Shown: piece after piece, positions 26,011 through 34,730 of the stretch
Layout of the letters: each line of letters starts with the position of its first letter
Position numbering within the stretch: the stretch's first letter is position 1
Origin: an uncultured Clostridia bacterium
GTDB lineage: Bacteria; Bacillota; Clostridia; Oscillospirales; Ruminococcaceae
Reading direction: 5' to 3'
Length of the DNA: 64,000 nt
NCBI GenBank assembly: GCA_947626755.1
Contig: CANQTP010000003.1
Span: 47,791-111,790 of the forward strand
Position numbers and translations under genes: made by a program
Notes under the pieces: model-generated
Database searches by the model: none
What the model was told of the DNA's origin: nothing
What the model saw: only the letters and a program-made list of their open reading frames with translations

Positions 26011-27483
26011 TTATGCGATCCCATTTTCAACAATTTTATAGATCAGTTCTAAATCAATATTTTTGCGGACTTCATTTGCAAGAATATTGTACTGATCTTC
26101 TTTGTAAACCTTTCGGTCAATTCTTTTTCCGCTGAATGGAATATTCTTTCTTTTATAAAGTGTTTCAATTATTGCCGAAGAAATTTCCGCATTATCAAAA
26201 ATGCCGTGAACATAGCAGCCGTAAACATTTCCCGAAAATGCTCCGCCGCAAGAAAGCAGAGGGACATTTTCTGATATAGTTTCTCCCATATGAATTTCAT
26301 ATCCGGAGAAATTTTTATCCGAAAGCGAAGAAAATATTCCGCCTATTTCTGAAAATTTCCCGCTTGTGCGGCATCGTTTCTTTTCGGGATAAAAGACTGT
26401 TCGGCATTTTAAAAGTCCCATGCCGTCAATGTTTCCGCCGCCTTCGGAATTGCATGGATCTGAAATCTTTTCGCCAAGTATCTGATAACCTCCGCATATT
26501 CCGAAAAGCGGTATTCCTTTTGAAACACATTTTTTAATTGCTGCTTCAAGACCGCTTTCGCGAAGCCATTTCATATCGGAAATTGTGCTTTTTGTTCCGG
26601 GAATTATTATAAGATCGGGCATTCCAAGCTGCGAAAATTTTGTCACATATCTGACAGAAACGCCATCATATTGAGAAAACACATCAAAATCGGTAAAATT
26701 AGAAATGCGCGGCAATTTAATTACTGCAATATCAATAATTTTATCCGCAGAAACATTTTTGAGTTTATCCGATAGGCTGTCCTCATCATCAATATTGACG
26801 TTAATGTAAGGAATAACGCCTGCAACAGGTTTTTCACCGCGCTCCTGAAGAATTTTAACACCGTCATTAAATAAATTTTTGTCGCCGCGAAATTTATTTA
26901 CAACAAGTCCTTTTACCAATTCACGCTCGTCATTTTCCAAAAGCATTAATGTGCCAAGAAGCTGCGGGAAAATTCCTCCTCTGTCAATATCACCCACAAG
27001 AAGAACAGGTGAATTTGTAAGTTTCGCAATTCCCATATTTACAATATCGTCCGACTTTAAATTCAGTTCAACAGGACTTCCTGCGCCCTCAATTACAATA
27101 ATATCATATTCCGCGGCAAGTTTTTCATATGCGTTCATTATATCGGGAACAAGTTCTTTTTTATATTTAAAATAGTCCGCCGCACGCATATCCCCGCGGA
27201 CTTCACCATTTACAATTACTTGTGAACCAACGTCCGTTGTAGGTTTCAAAAGTATTGGATTCATAAACACGGACGGCTCGATCCCTGCAGCTTCTGCCTG
27301 CATAGCCTGTGCGCGTCCTATTTCAAGTCCGTCCTTTGTAATAAAGGAATTAAGCGCCATATTTTGCGATTTGAACGGAGCGCAGGAATATCCGTCCTGT
27401 CTGAATATCCTGCACAAAGCTGCCGTTAAAAAACTTTTTCCCGTATTGGACATTGTGCCTTGTATCATAATTGACTTAGCCAT
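26011..27483 (-). CDS. cobQ: Cobyric acid synthase (glutamine-hydrolysing)
   Basis: 490 residues. The N-terminal dethiobiotin-synthetase-like ATPase begins IMIQGTMSNTGKSFLTAALC. Its middle shows GSPVELNLKSDDIVNMGIA and LLVGDIDRGGIF. The C-terminal type I-like glutamine amidotransferase has the nucleophile loop PLFGICGGYQILG and CYVHGIFD. It amidates adenosylcobyrinic acid a,c-diamide at four carboxylates. It is last in the cob operon and overlaps cobD by 8 bases. Confidence 0.96.
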   Translation of the reverse strand: MAKSIMIQGTMSNTGKSFLTAALCRIFRQDGYSCAPFKSQNMALNSFITKDGLEIGRAQAMQAEAAGIEPSVFMNPILLKPTTDVGSQVIVNGEVRGDMRAADYFKYKKELVPDIMNAYEKLAAEYDIIVIEGAGSPVELNLKSDDIVNMGIAKLTNSPVLLVGDIDRGGIFPQLLGTLMLLENDERELVKGLVVNKFRGDKNLFNDGVKILQERGEKPVAGVIPYINVNIDDEDSLSDKLKNVSADKIIDIAVIKLPRISNFTDFDVFSQYDGVSVRYVTKFSQLGMPDLIIIPGTKSTISDMKWLRESGLEAAIKKCVSKGIPLFGICGGYQILGEKISDPCNSEGGGNIDGMGLLKCRTVFYPEKKRCRTSGKFSEIGGIFSSLSDKNFSGYEIHMGETISENVPLLSCGGAFSGNVYGCYVHGIFDNAEISSAIIETLYKRKNIPFSGKRIDRKVYKEDQYNILANEVRKNIDLELIYKIVENGIA

Positions 27484-28510
27484 TTAAAATTCTCCTTAAC
27501 GCTGAAATAAGCGCTGCATTTTCATCATGTGATCTGACAGCTATTCTGAAAAATTTGTCGTTCAAACCTTTAAAATTTCCGCAATTTCTTATAAGTATTT
27601 TTTCTTTTAAAAGCAGCTCATCAAGGGGCAAACTGCATTTAAACAATATAAAATTTGCATCGGAAGGGAAAAATTTTATATTTAATTTCAAAAGTTCATT
27701 TTGTAGGAAATTGCGCTCTTTTTCGATTATTTCAAGAGTGCTTTTTATATAACCATCTTCGTTAATAGCGGCAATTCCCGCAATTTGCGCAGGCGTTGAA
27801 ACACTCCAGAATTGTCCTGCTTTTCTGACAAGATCTGCTTTTTCTGCATATCCGAAAATCGCGTATCCGAGCCGCAAACCTGCCATTGAATATATTTTTG
27901 TAAATGCTTTTAGAATGATAACATTTCCGTTCATAAAATTCTTTGCGGTAAGTTTTTTACCGCATTTAACAAAGTCCATAAAACATTCATCACAGAGAAA
28001 AATAATATTATTTTCGGAACATTTTCTGCAAATTTTTTCAAGAATTTGGGGAGAAATAATTTTCCCCGTCGGATTATTTGGAGAAGCAAGTATCAGCATA
28101 TCAACATTGTTATCAAGAACATTCAATATTTTTTCTTCAATAATAAAATCATTTTCTTCCCGCAAATTATATGTAATGATTTTACTCCCGACCTCATTTA
28201 ATGCCTTTTCATATTCCGAAAATGAAGGCATGCAAATAACAGCGTTTTTCGGCTTGAAAGTGTAAATTATTCTGTAAATAAGATCCGCCGCACCGTTTCC
28301 GCAAACTATATTTTCGGGAGCAACACCAATTTTTGCGGATAATTTTTCTGTAAGTTCCGTGCAATACGGATCGGGATATTTATCCCACATATCAATTGAA
28401 TTTACCAAAGCATTTTTGACATTTTCGGGCAATCCCAAAGGATCTATATTTGCGGAAAAATCATAGAAAACGTCATTCCGATAAATATTTCCACCGTGTT
28501 CATTTACCAC
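27476..28510 (-). CDS. cobD: L-threonine-O-3-phosphate decarboxylase (cobalamin aminopropanol arm)
   Basis: 344 residues from a GTG at 28510, 8 bases after GGAGG; an in-frame GTG at 28519 overlaps that site. It begins VNEHGGNIYRNDV..DFSANIDPLGLP, the CobD type of class I PLP aminotransferase fold. The PLP lysine is in LKAFTKIYSMAGLRLGYA. It makes (R)-1-amino-2-propanol phosphate, which CbiB attaches to adenosylcobyric acid. It overlaps cbiB by 11 bases. Confidence 0.92.
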   Translation of the reverse strand: MVNEHGGNIYRNDVFYDFSANIDPLGLPENVKNALVNSIDMWDKYPDPYCTELTEKLSAKIGVAPENIVCGNGAADLIYRIIYTFKPKNAVICMPSFSEYEKALNEVGSKIITYNLREENDFIIEEKILNVLDNNVDMLILASPNNPTGKIISPQILEKICRKCSENNIIFLCDECFMDFVKCGKKLTAKNFMNGNVIILKAFTKIYSMAGLRLGYAIFGYAEKADLVRKAGQFWSVSTPAQIAGIAAINEDGYIKSTLEIIEKERNFLQNELLKLNIKFFPSDANFILFKCSLPLDELLLKEKILIRNCGNFKGLNDKFFRIAVRSHDENAALISALRRILNG

Positions 28511-29477
28511 AGAAAACACCTCCGAAAATAACTGCTCTGAAAATTATCGAAAGGATAAGGATAATGACAGAAGTGCAGTACATGAGTTTGTTTGCCTTCC
28601 TGATGTCCTCATTTTCAACAGGACGAATATCATCACCGATATATTCTTTTTTGTGAAGTTCACCGAAATAATACGCATCTCCTGCAAGACGAATTTCAAG
28701 TGCTCCCGCGCAAACAGATTCCGTCTGTGCGGAATTTGGACTTGCGTGCTTATGTTTGTCACGCTTCCATATTTTAAATGCATTTTTGCCGTTGAATTTC
28801 AAAACATATGCGGAAAATATCATTATTAATGCTGTAATTCTTGATGGAATATAATTCAGAATATCATCAAGCTTTGCTGCAAAATATCCGATTTCCGCGT
28901 ATTTTTCATTTTTATATCCGATCATTGAATCCATTGTATTTGCAGCTTTATAAAAGAAGCCGAGAACTGCACCGCCAAGTGCAGTAAACATTAACGGTGC
29001 AGTCACGCCGTCGGAAGTATTCTCCGCAACAGTTTCCACGGCAGCGCGGATAATTCCCGAATTATCGAGCCTGTCCGTATCACGCCCCACTATCATGGAA
29101 ACAGCTTTCCGTGCTCTTTCTGTGTCATTTCCCTTTAAAGCACGGTAAACTTTCATACTTTCATCACGCAGACATTTTGGAGCGATCAGATAATAACACA
29201 TTATGCTTTCAACTGCAATTCCAAGCCAAAAGTTAATTTTGTATGCGGAAAATAAAATTGCAAACGCAATTCCCGATGTAATTAAAAGAACTGTAACTCC
29301 AAGAAAAATTCCTCCGAAGCGCAAATTATCGGGAAATTTTTTGCGGACAAATTTTTCAAGCCGCGAAATCAGATTTCCTATTGCTCTGACAGGATGCGGA
29401 AGTGTATAGGGATCGCCTAATATAAGATCAATTAAAAATCCCGCAAGAAGAGGAATTGAAATAAAAAATGCTTTCAT
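28500..29477 (-). CDS. cbiB: Adenosylcobinamide-phosphate synthase CbiB
   Basis: 325 residues, polytopic. It begins with a hydrophobic segment and DLILGDPYTLPHPVRAIGN, the CbiB start motif. GRDTDRLDNSGIIRAAVETV, ENTSDGVTAPLMF and YKAANTMDSMIGYKNEKY follow, then a C-terminal PNSAQTESVCAGALEIRLAG. This integral membrane enzyme joins aminopropanol phosphate to adenosylcobyric acid. It overlaps its neighbours by 4 and 11 bases. Confidence 0.95.
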   Translation of the reverse strand: MKAFFISIPLLAGFLIDLILGDPYTLPHPVRAIGNLISRLEKFVRKKFPDNLRFGGIFLGVTVLLITSGIAFAILFSAYKINFWLGIAVESIMCYYLIAPKCLRDESMKVYRALKGNDTERARKAVSMIVGRDTDRLDNSGIIRAAVETVAENTSDGVTAPLMFTALGGAVLGFFYKAANTMDSMIGYKNEKYAEIGYFAAKLDDILNYIPSRITALIMIFSAYVLKFNGKNAFKIWKRDKHKHASPNSAQTESVCAGALEIRLAGDAYYFGELHKKEYIGDDIRPVENEDIRKANKLMYCTSVIILILSIIFRAVIFGGVFCGK

Positions 29478-30034
29478 ATTTTCTCCAGAATAATAATTTT
29501 TTTACCATCAAAATCGGTAATAAAGCCATCGCCGTTTTTTATCTGATAATCATAATAATCCTTTTTCGGAACGGCATATTTTTCAAGCACAGACATAATT
29601 GTTCCGCCGTGAACTATAAATGCAAGTTTTTCAAAATTTTTATAACGAAAAACAATATTTTCAAAGGCTTTTAAACATCTTTTTTTGAAATTTTCCGGCA
29701 GTTCACCGTTCGGAAACTGCATTTTCCCGCCGCTGTCTATCCACTTCTGATAATCTGTATTTCCCGATAATTCAGTGTAATTTTTACCTTCAAAATCGCC
29801 GAAATCACATTCGTTTAGCTCGGAAACTTCAATAATATTCTTATCAGGATAAATAATTTCGGCGGTCTGAATACACCGTTTCATGCTGCTTGTAAAAACA
29901 ATATCGCACTCGGGATATTTCTTTTCGGAAAGTTCTGATTTTCCTGTATCACAAAGCGGCTCGTCCGTTCGTCCTATGTAACGTTTTTCAAGATTTCCCG
30001 CAGTTTTTCCGTGGCGGATAAAAATTATCTTCAT
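29474..30034 (-). CDS. cobC: Alpha-ribazole-5'-phosphate phosphatase-like histidine phosphatase
   Basis: 186 residues. The phosphohistidine motif IFIRHGKTAGN at the N-terminus, the YIGRTDEPLCDTG continuation and FIVHGGTIMSVL mark a phosphoglycerate-mutase-like phosphatase. Its place in the cob operon, with 4-base overlaps on both sides, indicates CobC. CobC removes phosphate from alpha-ribazole-5'-phosphate or from adenosylcobalamin-5'-phosphate. Confidence 0.88.
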   Translation of the reverse strand: MKIIFIRHGKTAGNLEKRYIGRTDEPLCDTGKSELSEKKYPECDIVFTSSMKRCIQTAEIIYPDKNIIEVSELNECDFGDFEGKNYTELSGNTDYQKWIDSGGKMQFPNGELPENFKKRCLKAFENIVFRYKNFEKLAFIVHGGTIMSVLEKYAVPKKDYYDYQIKNGDGFITDFDGKKIIILEKI

Positions 30035-30423
30035 TTGCTTTCACCTTTTAAGTACATAGGAATGCTGCAATTTACGCGGATTACTTTTTCGGAGTTTTTG
30101 GCTATAAAACAGCCTGTCCTTCCAACAGTTTCCCGCCATATGCGATCACTTTTTTCTATCGGTATTATCCCGCAGCCGATCTCGTTTATAATAATTATAA
30201 TTTGGAAATTATCACGAATAATTTTCTCTGAAAATTCTATCGGATCAATATTACTATTCATAAGGCGTTTTATAAATAAATGAAAATTTACAACACATTT
30301 TGCGGAGAAAATATCATTAAACACACAGGTTTTACCATCAATAATGTCATTATCGTTAAGCGAAAATATTTTCTTTGCAAATTCTGTTTTCCCTTGGAAC
30401 GCGCCGCCTGTTATCATTATCAT
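30031..30423 (-). CDS. Short CobU-like nucleotide-binding protein
   Basis: 130 residues, against about 170-180 for CobU. The P-loop is GGAFQGKTE at 6-14, and the C-terminal CobU block is clear: INEIGCGIIPIE, WRETVGRTGCFIAKNSEKV and MYLKG. The middle of CobU, with the guanylylated histidine (His48 in the full-length paralogue encoded at 31193-31711), is missing. It may phosphorylate adenosylcobinamide only, or act in another way. It overlaps cobC and cobS by 4 bases each. Confidence 0.8.
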   Translation of the reverse strand: MIMITGGAFQGKTEFAKKIFSLNDNDIIDGKTCVFNDIFSAKCVVNFHLFIKRLMNSNIDPIEFSEKIIRDNFQIIIIINEIGCGIIPIEKSDRIWRETVGRTGCFIAKNSEKVIRVNCSIPMYLKGESK

Positions 30424-31196
30424 AATAAGACCTCCGAAAGCTTTTCTCCGATTACGGCAAATAACAGCACCGAAATTTCACATATCTGCAAGAACCAACC
30501 CGCAAGATCTCCTGTGATCCCGCCAAAATTTTTGTATGCGGAAATGCGATAATAAGCAAATGAAATTCCTGCGCCGATAATTGCAGAAATTCCTATAAAA
30601 ATGTCAGAAAATATCATTGCCGCGCAGGATAAAATTATAATTGCAGTCAGAAAAGCAATGGTAATTTTTCTATGCGCGGGAAATGCAAATTTCTGCAAAA
30701 GTCCGCCGTTTTTAGCATTTCTGAAAGTAACAGCTGCAATTCCGCTCAAAGCACGGGAAAGTATATATCCTGCTGCAATTATAAATATTGTCGGATAACT
30801 TTTTATTTCACAAAATAATCCGAACTGCAATATTAAATAAAGACATAAATTAATTGCCGCAAACGAACCTATATGTGGATCGGACATGATCTCAAGTTTT
30901 TTATTTTTGTCCGCAAATGAATTTTTGGCATCACACACATCGCAAAATCCGTCAAGATGTATCCCGCCCGAAATAATTATGGGAATTATGACCGATACTG
31001 CTGCAAAAAGGAAATTTCCTATATTAAGAAGCGTACAAATATATTTCCACAAAATAAAAATTATCCCGATAACTGCTCCCACAAATGGGAAAAAGCAAAG
31101 CGCATAACGGCGGTTTTCCTCTTTCCATTCGATCTGCGGTATTGGAATTCGTGAATACATCAGAAATGCAGAAATAAATGATTTGAATAATTTCAT
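30420..31196 (-). CDS. cobS: Adenosylcobinamide-GDP ribazoletransferase (cobalamin synthase)
   Basis: 258 residues with at least five hydrophobic helices. It begins SFISAFLMYSRIPIPQIEW, and the hallmark GGIHLDGFCDVCDA with the acidic metal-binding residues is present, as is GGITGDLAGWFLQICE near the C-terminus. It is the membrane enzyme that joins alpha-ribazole to adenosylcobinamide-GDP. It lies between two cobU-like genes. Confidence 0.95.
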   Translation of the reverse strand: MKLFKSFISAFLMYSRIPIPQIEWKEENRRYALCFFPFVGAVIGIIFILWKYICTLLNIGNFLFAAVSVIIPIIISGGIHLDGFCDVCDAKNSFADKNKKLEIMSDPHIGSFAAINLCLYLILQFGLFCEIKSYPTIFIIAAGYILSRALSGIAAVTFRNAKNGGLLQKFAFPAHRKITIAFLTAIIILSCAAMIFSDIFIGISAIIGAGISFAYYRISAYKNFGGITGDLAGWFLQICEISVLLFAVIGEKLSEVLL

Positions 31197-31711
31197 ATTA
31201 AATGTCCTTTCAACGGCACGGGAATTCCGTAAACACTCTCGATCACATTATCCGAAAATTCAGCTGTAAAACGATTTATTTTACCCATGATCTCAATATA
31301 TTTTTCCGTGCCGCTTTCATAAGAAATACCGTTGCTGCCTACATCATTTGTAACAATTACAAGCTCCTTTGAGCGGCTTTTCAGATAACGAAAACCGTTA
31401 ATTATTTTTTCCGTTGGATCATAAATTTTATCATCGCGGAACATTTCATTTGCGCACAGATTTGCAGTACATTCAAGCAATATCCCGCAATTTTCCGGCA
31501 GGGAAATTTCCTCAATATCCGTGTATTTTTCAATGGTTTCAAAGCCTTTTCCCGCGCGTATTTTTCTGTGCCGTTCAATCGCCTGCAAAGCTTCTTCACA
31601 GTAAGGTTCCATTGTTGCTATGTAAAATTTTTTGCCCGCAAAATTATCAAATATTTTCTCTGCGTAATGCGATTTCCCGCATTTTGAACCGCCTGTTACA
31701 AGCGTCATCAT
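31193..31711 (-). CDS. cobU: Adenosylcobinamide kinase / adenosylcobinamide-phosphate guanylyltransferase
   Basis: 172 residues. The P-loop GGSKCGKSHYAEK starts at residue 7, the guanylylation histidine is His48 in ERHRKIRAGKGF, and the C-terminal part is IVTNDVGSNGISYESGTEKY...VYGIPVPLKG. This bifunctional enzyme phosphorylates adenosylcobinamide and transfers GMP to give adenosylcobinamide-GDP. It overlaps cobT and cobS by 4 bases each. Confidence 0.92.
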   Translation of the reverse strand: MMTLVTGGSKCGKSHYAEKIFDNFAGKKFYIATMEPYCEEALQAIERHRKIRAGKGFETIEKYTDIEEISLPENCGILLECTANLCANEMFRDDKIYDPTEKIINGFRYLKSRSKELVIVTNDVGSNGISYESGTEKYIEIMGKINRFTAEFSDNVIESVYGIPVPLKGHLI

Positions 31712-32757
31712 TTTAATTCCACATACCTTTCAATTCCGATCTCATCGAATTTATGTGCATTTTTATAGACTGAAATTGCGCCGTCCAAAAGCGGTAAAAG
31801 CATTATTCCGCCTGTTCCCTCGCCAAGGTGGAAACCTGCATTTATTACAGATTTCAAACCTATTTTTTCAAGGATCAACTTTGCGGCGGGCTCTTCGGAA
31901 ACATGGCTTGCAAGCATATATTCTTTGCAGATCGGACAAATTTCACAGGCTAAAAGCGCGGAAATTGTGGAAATTATTCCGTCAATGATTATCGGAATTT
32001 TGTAGACTGCGCCGCCGAGAAAAAGTCCCGTCATTCCGCCGATGTCAAAACCTCCTATTTTTGACAAAACATCTATAGGATCGCTTTTATCGGGCGAATT
32101 TATTTCAATTGCCTTTTTTATTACCGAAATTTTTCTTGCAAGTCCTGCGCTGTCAAGTCCCGCACCCCTGCCAGTTACAATATCGGGAGAAACTCCGAGC
32201 ATTACGGCTGAAATTGCCGCGGCAGTAGTTGTGTTTCCGATGCCCATTTCTCCCGAAACTATTATTTTCACTCCGTCATTTTTTAATTTTTGGACAATAT
32301 CCATTCCCGTACAAATTGAATTTTCTGCTTGAGAACGCGTCATTGCTGCGCCGTTTGCAATATTTTTTGTGCCGTGAGAAATTTTTTTATTTATTATTTT
32401 TGAATTTGAAATATTATTTTTGATCCCTATATCAACAGCAATTACTTCCGCATTAAAAGCTTCCGCAAGTTTATTTATGCTTGAATTTCCCGAAGCTATT
32501 TCTTCCGCGCAGATCGCCGTTACGGAACTTTCCGACTGGGTTACATTTTCTTCGGTAACGCCGTTGTCCGAACACATTATTACCGCCGCTCTTTTTGAAA
32601 TATCAATATCGGCAGTTCCTTGCATAGCCGCAATTCTGCAAATATCATCTTCCAATTGTCCCAATCCGTTCAAAGGCTTTGCAATGCTGTTCCATTGATT
32701 TTTTGCAATTTCAAAAGCCGTCTGATCGGCGGGCGAAATCATTTTGATACGTTCCAT
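31708..32757 (-). CDS. cobT: Nicotinate-nucleotide--dimethylbenzimidazole phosphoribosyltransferase
   Basis: 349 residues. It has PLNGLGQLEDDICRIAAMQG, VIMCSDNGVTEENVTQSE, SGEMGIGNTTTAAAISAV, GRGAGLDSAGLARK and FHLGEGTGGIMLLPLLDGA with the catalytic glutamate. It makes alpha-ribazole-5'-phosphate for the lower ligand of B12. It is the first cob gene of the run and starts 17 bases after the YgjP-like gene, leaving no room for a riboswitch between them. Confidence 0.96.
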   Translation of the reverse strand: MERIKMISPADQTAFEIAKNQWNSIAKPLNGLGQLEDDICRIAAMQGTADIDISKRAAVIMCSDNGVTEENVTQSESSVTAICAEEIASGNSSINKLAEAFNAEVIAVDIGIKNNISNSKIINKKISHGTKNIANGAAMTRSQAENSICTGMDIVQKLKNDGVKIIVSGEMGIGNTTTAAAISAVMLGVSPDIVTGRGAGLDSAGLARKISVIKKAIEINSPDKSDPIDVLSKIGGFDIGGMTGLFLGGAVYKIPIIIDGIISTISALLACEICPICKEYMLASHVSEEPAAKLILEKIGLKSVINAGFHLGEGTGGIMLLPLLDGAISVYKNAHKFDEIGIERYVELK

Positions 32758-32774
32758 ATATTTCTTCCCTGAAA

Positions 32775-33509
32775 TTAATCTTTAAGAATCTTTCTGCAAA
32801 TTTTGTAATCGGGCATAATATCCGCGACCACGGCATAAAATTTTTCACTGTGATCCGGAACTATAAAATGCGCATATTCATGAACGAACACATACGCCGC
32901 GCATATTTCGGGATAAAGCATAAGGCGGCTGTTCATAACAATTTTTCCTTTTGTAAAATGGCAGCTTCCCCAGCGGGAGGACATTTTCCGTATCTGCATT
33001 TCCGCAAACGGAACATTGTAGCCTTTTGCACGGAACATCAGACAAGTTCTGCGGTTCATATCCTCAAATGCAGACCTTGTCTGTTCCGCATAGAATTTTT
33101 TAAGTGCAATTTCCGCACGTTCGGCGGAAAACACATTTACTGTCATGATATTTCCGCTTATTGTGACGCCCTCGCGGCGATTTTCCGAGACATTTATTTC
33201 AAGCGTATGATCTATTCCCCGGAATTTCAAAGTATCTCCGCTTCTGAATTCGCTTATATCTTCGGGAAGCTTCGGCTCGGGAGTGCGATTTGAAAATTTA
33301 TCAAGCGCATTGAAAATAAATTCGCTTTTTTCGCGGATAAAATTTTCTATATATTTTATGGGAACGCGCTCCGAAGCGCTTATGCAGACTATCCCCTCGG
33401 GCTTTATGCGCAGATTTATATTTTTTACTTTTTTGCGGGTCAGAATGTAAGATACAGTCCTTCCGCCGCAATTTACAGTGCGTATTTTTTCATTCATTGA
33501 AAAATTCAT
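32775..33509 (-). CDS. YgjP-like (DUF45/M48) zinc metallopeptidase
   Basis: 244 residues. The zinc motif HEYAHFIVPDHSEKFY (HExxH plus a downstream His) and the preceding MSSRWGSCHFTKGKIVMNSR are the UTP pyrophosphatase/YgjP signature. It is probably cytosolic, since no signal peptide or membrane helix is present. It overlaps the cation-efflux gene by 20 bases, which implies co-expression. The cellular substrate is unknown. Confidence 0.88.
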   Translation of the reverse strand: MNFSMNEKIRTVNCGGRTVSYILTRKKVKNINLRIKPEGIVCISASERVPIKYIENFIREKSEFIFNALDKFSNRTPEPKLPEDISEFRSGDTLKFRGIDHTLEINVSENRREGVTISGNIMTVNVFSAERAEIALKKFYAEQTRSAFEDMNRRTCLMFRAKGYNVPFAEMQIRKMSSRWGSCHFTKGKIVMNSRLMLYPEICAAYVFVHEYAHFIVPDHSEKFYAVVADIMPDYKICRKILKD

Positions 33510-34662
33510 CTACCGTTATAACAGGTTCATATTTTTTATCGAGAGCCTTTATGCTTTCCGTTATTTTTCGGGAAATTTCCGAAATTTTCGCAGGCTCAAG
33601 GGTGCTTTTTATTACAAGATCAAATGTTATTCCTACAACATTTTCAGAATTGTTTATCCGGAAATCGTGTATTGCTGCTGTGGGATCGACGGCTTTTACA
33701 CATTCAATTACCGAATTTTTTATATTTTCTGCAAATTTGTCATTTACGGGAACGGGGTCAACGTGTATTACGATCTGTATTCCCGTTTCGTTGAGAATTT
33801 GCCGCTCCGCGCCGTCTATTACATCATGTATCAGCATTATGTCAGAATCGTCCGCAACTTCCGCATGGACCGATGCAAAGACACGTCCCGGACCGTAATC
33901 ATGGACGATCAGATCATGTATCCCGACAATTTCTTTCTTTTCGGAAAGTATCTTTTCAAGCGAGTCGATCACTTCCCGTGAAGGCGGCTGTCCGAGAAGA
34001 ATGTCGATAGTTTCCTTTGCAAGGTTCAGTCCGCCGTACATGATATATACCGCAACTGCAATTCCCGCGATCCCGTCTATGCTGAACGGCAGGAAATATC
34101 CCACGATCGCGGAAAGTATTACCGCCGATGTGGAAATAACATCATTAATGCTGTCCTTTGCAGTTGCTTTCATGACGGTGGAATTTATCTTTTTCGCTAT
34201 GAAATTGTAGCAGAAAAACATCCACAATTTTACCGAAAGCGATGCAATAAGAATGATTATCATTATCGCGCTGAGATTCAGCGTTTCGGGGTGGAGCATT
34301 TTGTCCGCGCTGCTTCGGAGAAGTTCAAAACCTACAAGAAGTATTATGAACGACACTATCAGTGAGGAAATATATTCTATCCGTCCGTGTCCGAATGGGT
34401 GTTCGCGGTCGGGGAGACGGCTGGACATTTTCGCTCCGATAATTGCCACCATGCAGCTGCCCATGTCGGAAAGATTGTTGAAGGCGTCGGAAGTTACCGC
34501 AATGCTGTTCATGAATGTTCCGATAACAAGTTTCAGCGCGAACAGGAACAGATTGCAGACCGCGCCAAGCGCACCGCCGAGAATACAGTAATCGCGGCGG
34601 ACGTTTTTATCCGTAACATTTTCGCTGTCCTTTATAAAAATTCGTGTAATAAGTTTTATCAT
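33490..34662 (-). CDS. Cation diffusion facilitator (CDF) metal transporter
   Basis: 390 residues. There are about six transmembrane helices in the first 215 residues and a cytosolic CDF domain after them. Metal-site motifs are SDAFNNLSD in helix 2, HPFGHGRIEYIS, and KDSINDVIST in helix 5 (DxxxD). The C-terminal domain extends past the usual length, with a second ferredoxin-like stretch (TAAIHDFRINNSENVVGIT). It exports divalent metal by proton exchange. The DxxN/DxxxD residues do not settle Zn, Mn or Co. It sits just upstream of the cobalamin genes, so cobalt is possible but unproven. Confidence 0.9.
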   Translation of the reverse strand: MIKLITRIFIKDSENVTDKNVRRDYCILGGALGAVCNLFLFALKLVIGTFMNSIAVTSDAFNNLSDMGSCMVAIIGAKMSSRLPDREHPFGHGRIEYISSLIVSFIILLVGFELLRSSADKMLHPETLNLSAIMIIILIASLSVKLWMFFCYNFIAKKINSTVMKATAKDSINDVISTSAVILSAIVGYFLPFSIDGIAGIAVAVYIMYGGLNLAKETIDILLGQPPSREVIDSLEKILSEKKEIVGIHDLIVHDYGPGRVFASVHAEVADDSDIMLIHDVIDGAERQILNETGIQIVIHVDPVPVNDKFAENIKNSVIECVKAVDPTAAIHDFRINNSENVVGITFDLVIKSTLEPAKISEISRKITESIKALDKKYEPVITVDEFFNE

Positions 34663-34681
34663 AAGCTGTCCTTTCGTAAGG

Positions 34682-34700
34682 TGCGGAGCGCTGCTCCGCA
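34682..34700. other. Perfect 8-bp hairpin in the gap before the cation-efflux gene
   Basis: TGCGGAGC (34682-34689) pairs perfectly with GCTCCGCA (34693-34700) across a three-base loop. It lies in the 68-base gap between the UbiA-like gene and the CDF gene, both on the minus strand. No T run follows on the minus strand, so it looks more like an mRNA processing or stability element than a terminator. Confidence 0.5.
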
Positions 34701-34730
34701 GCCGATATTTATATTATGCCGCTCCGTGCT

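Noticed and set aside
25994..26014. AT-only palindrome at the cobQ stop as a terminator
   Set aside because: The 10-bp stem is perfect but all A/T with a one-base loop and no T run, so I would not rely on it.
34663..34730. Cobalamin riboswitch before the CDF/cob genes
   Set aside because: The gap is only 68 bases, far shorter than a B12 riboswitch, and lacks its conserved box.
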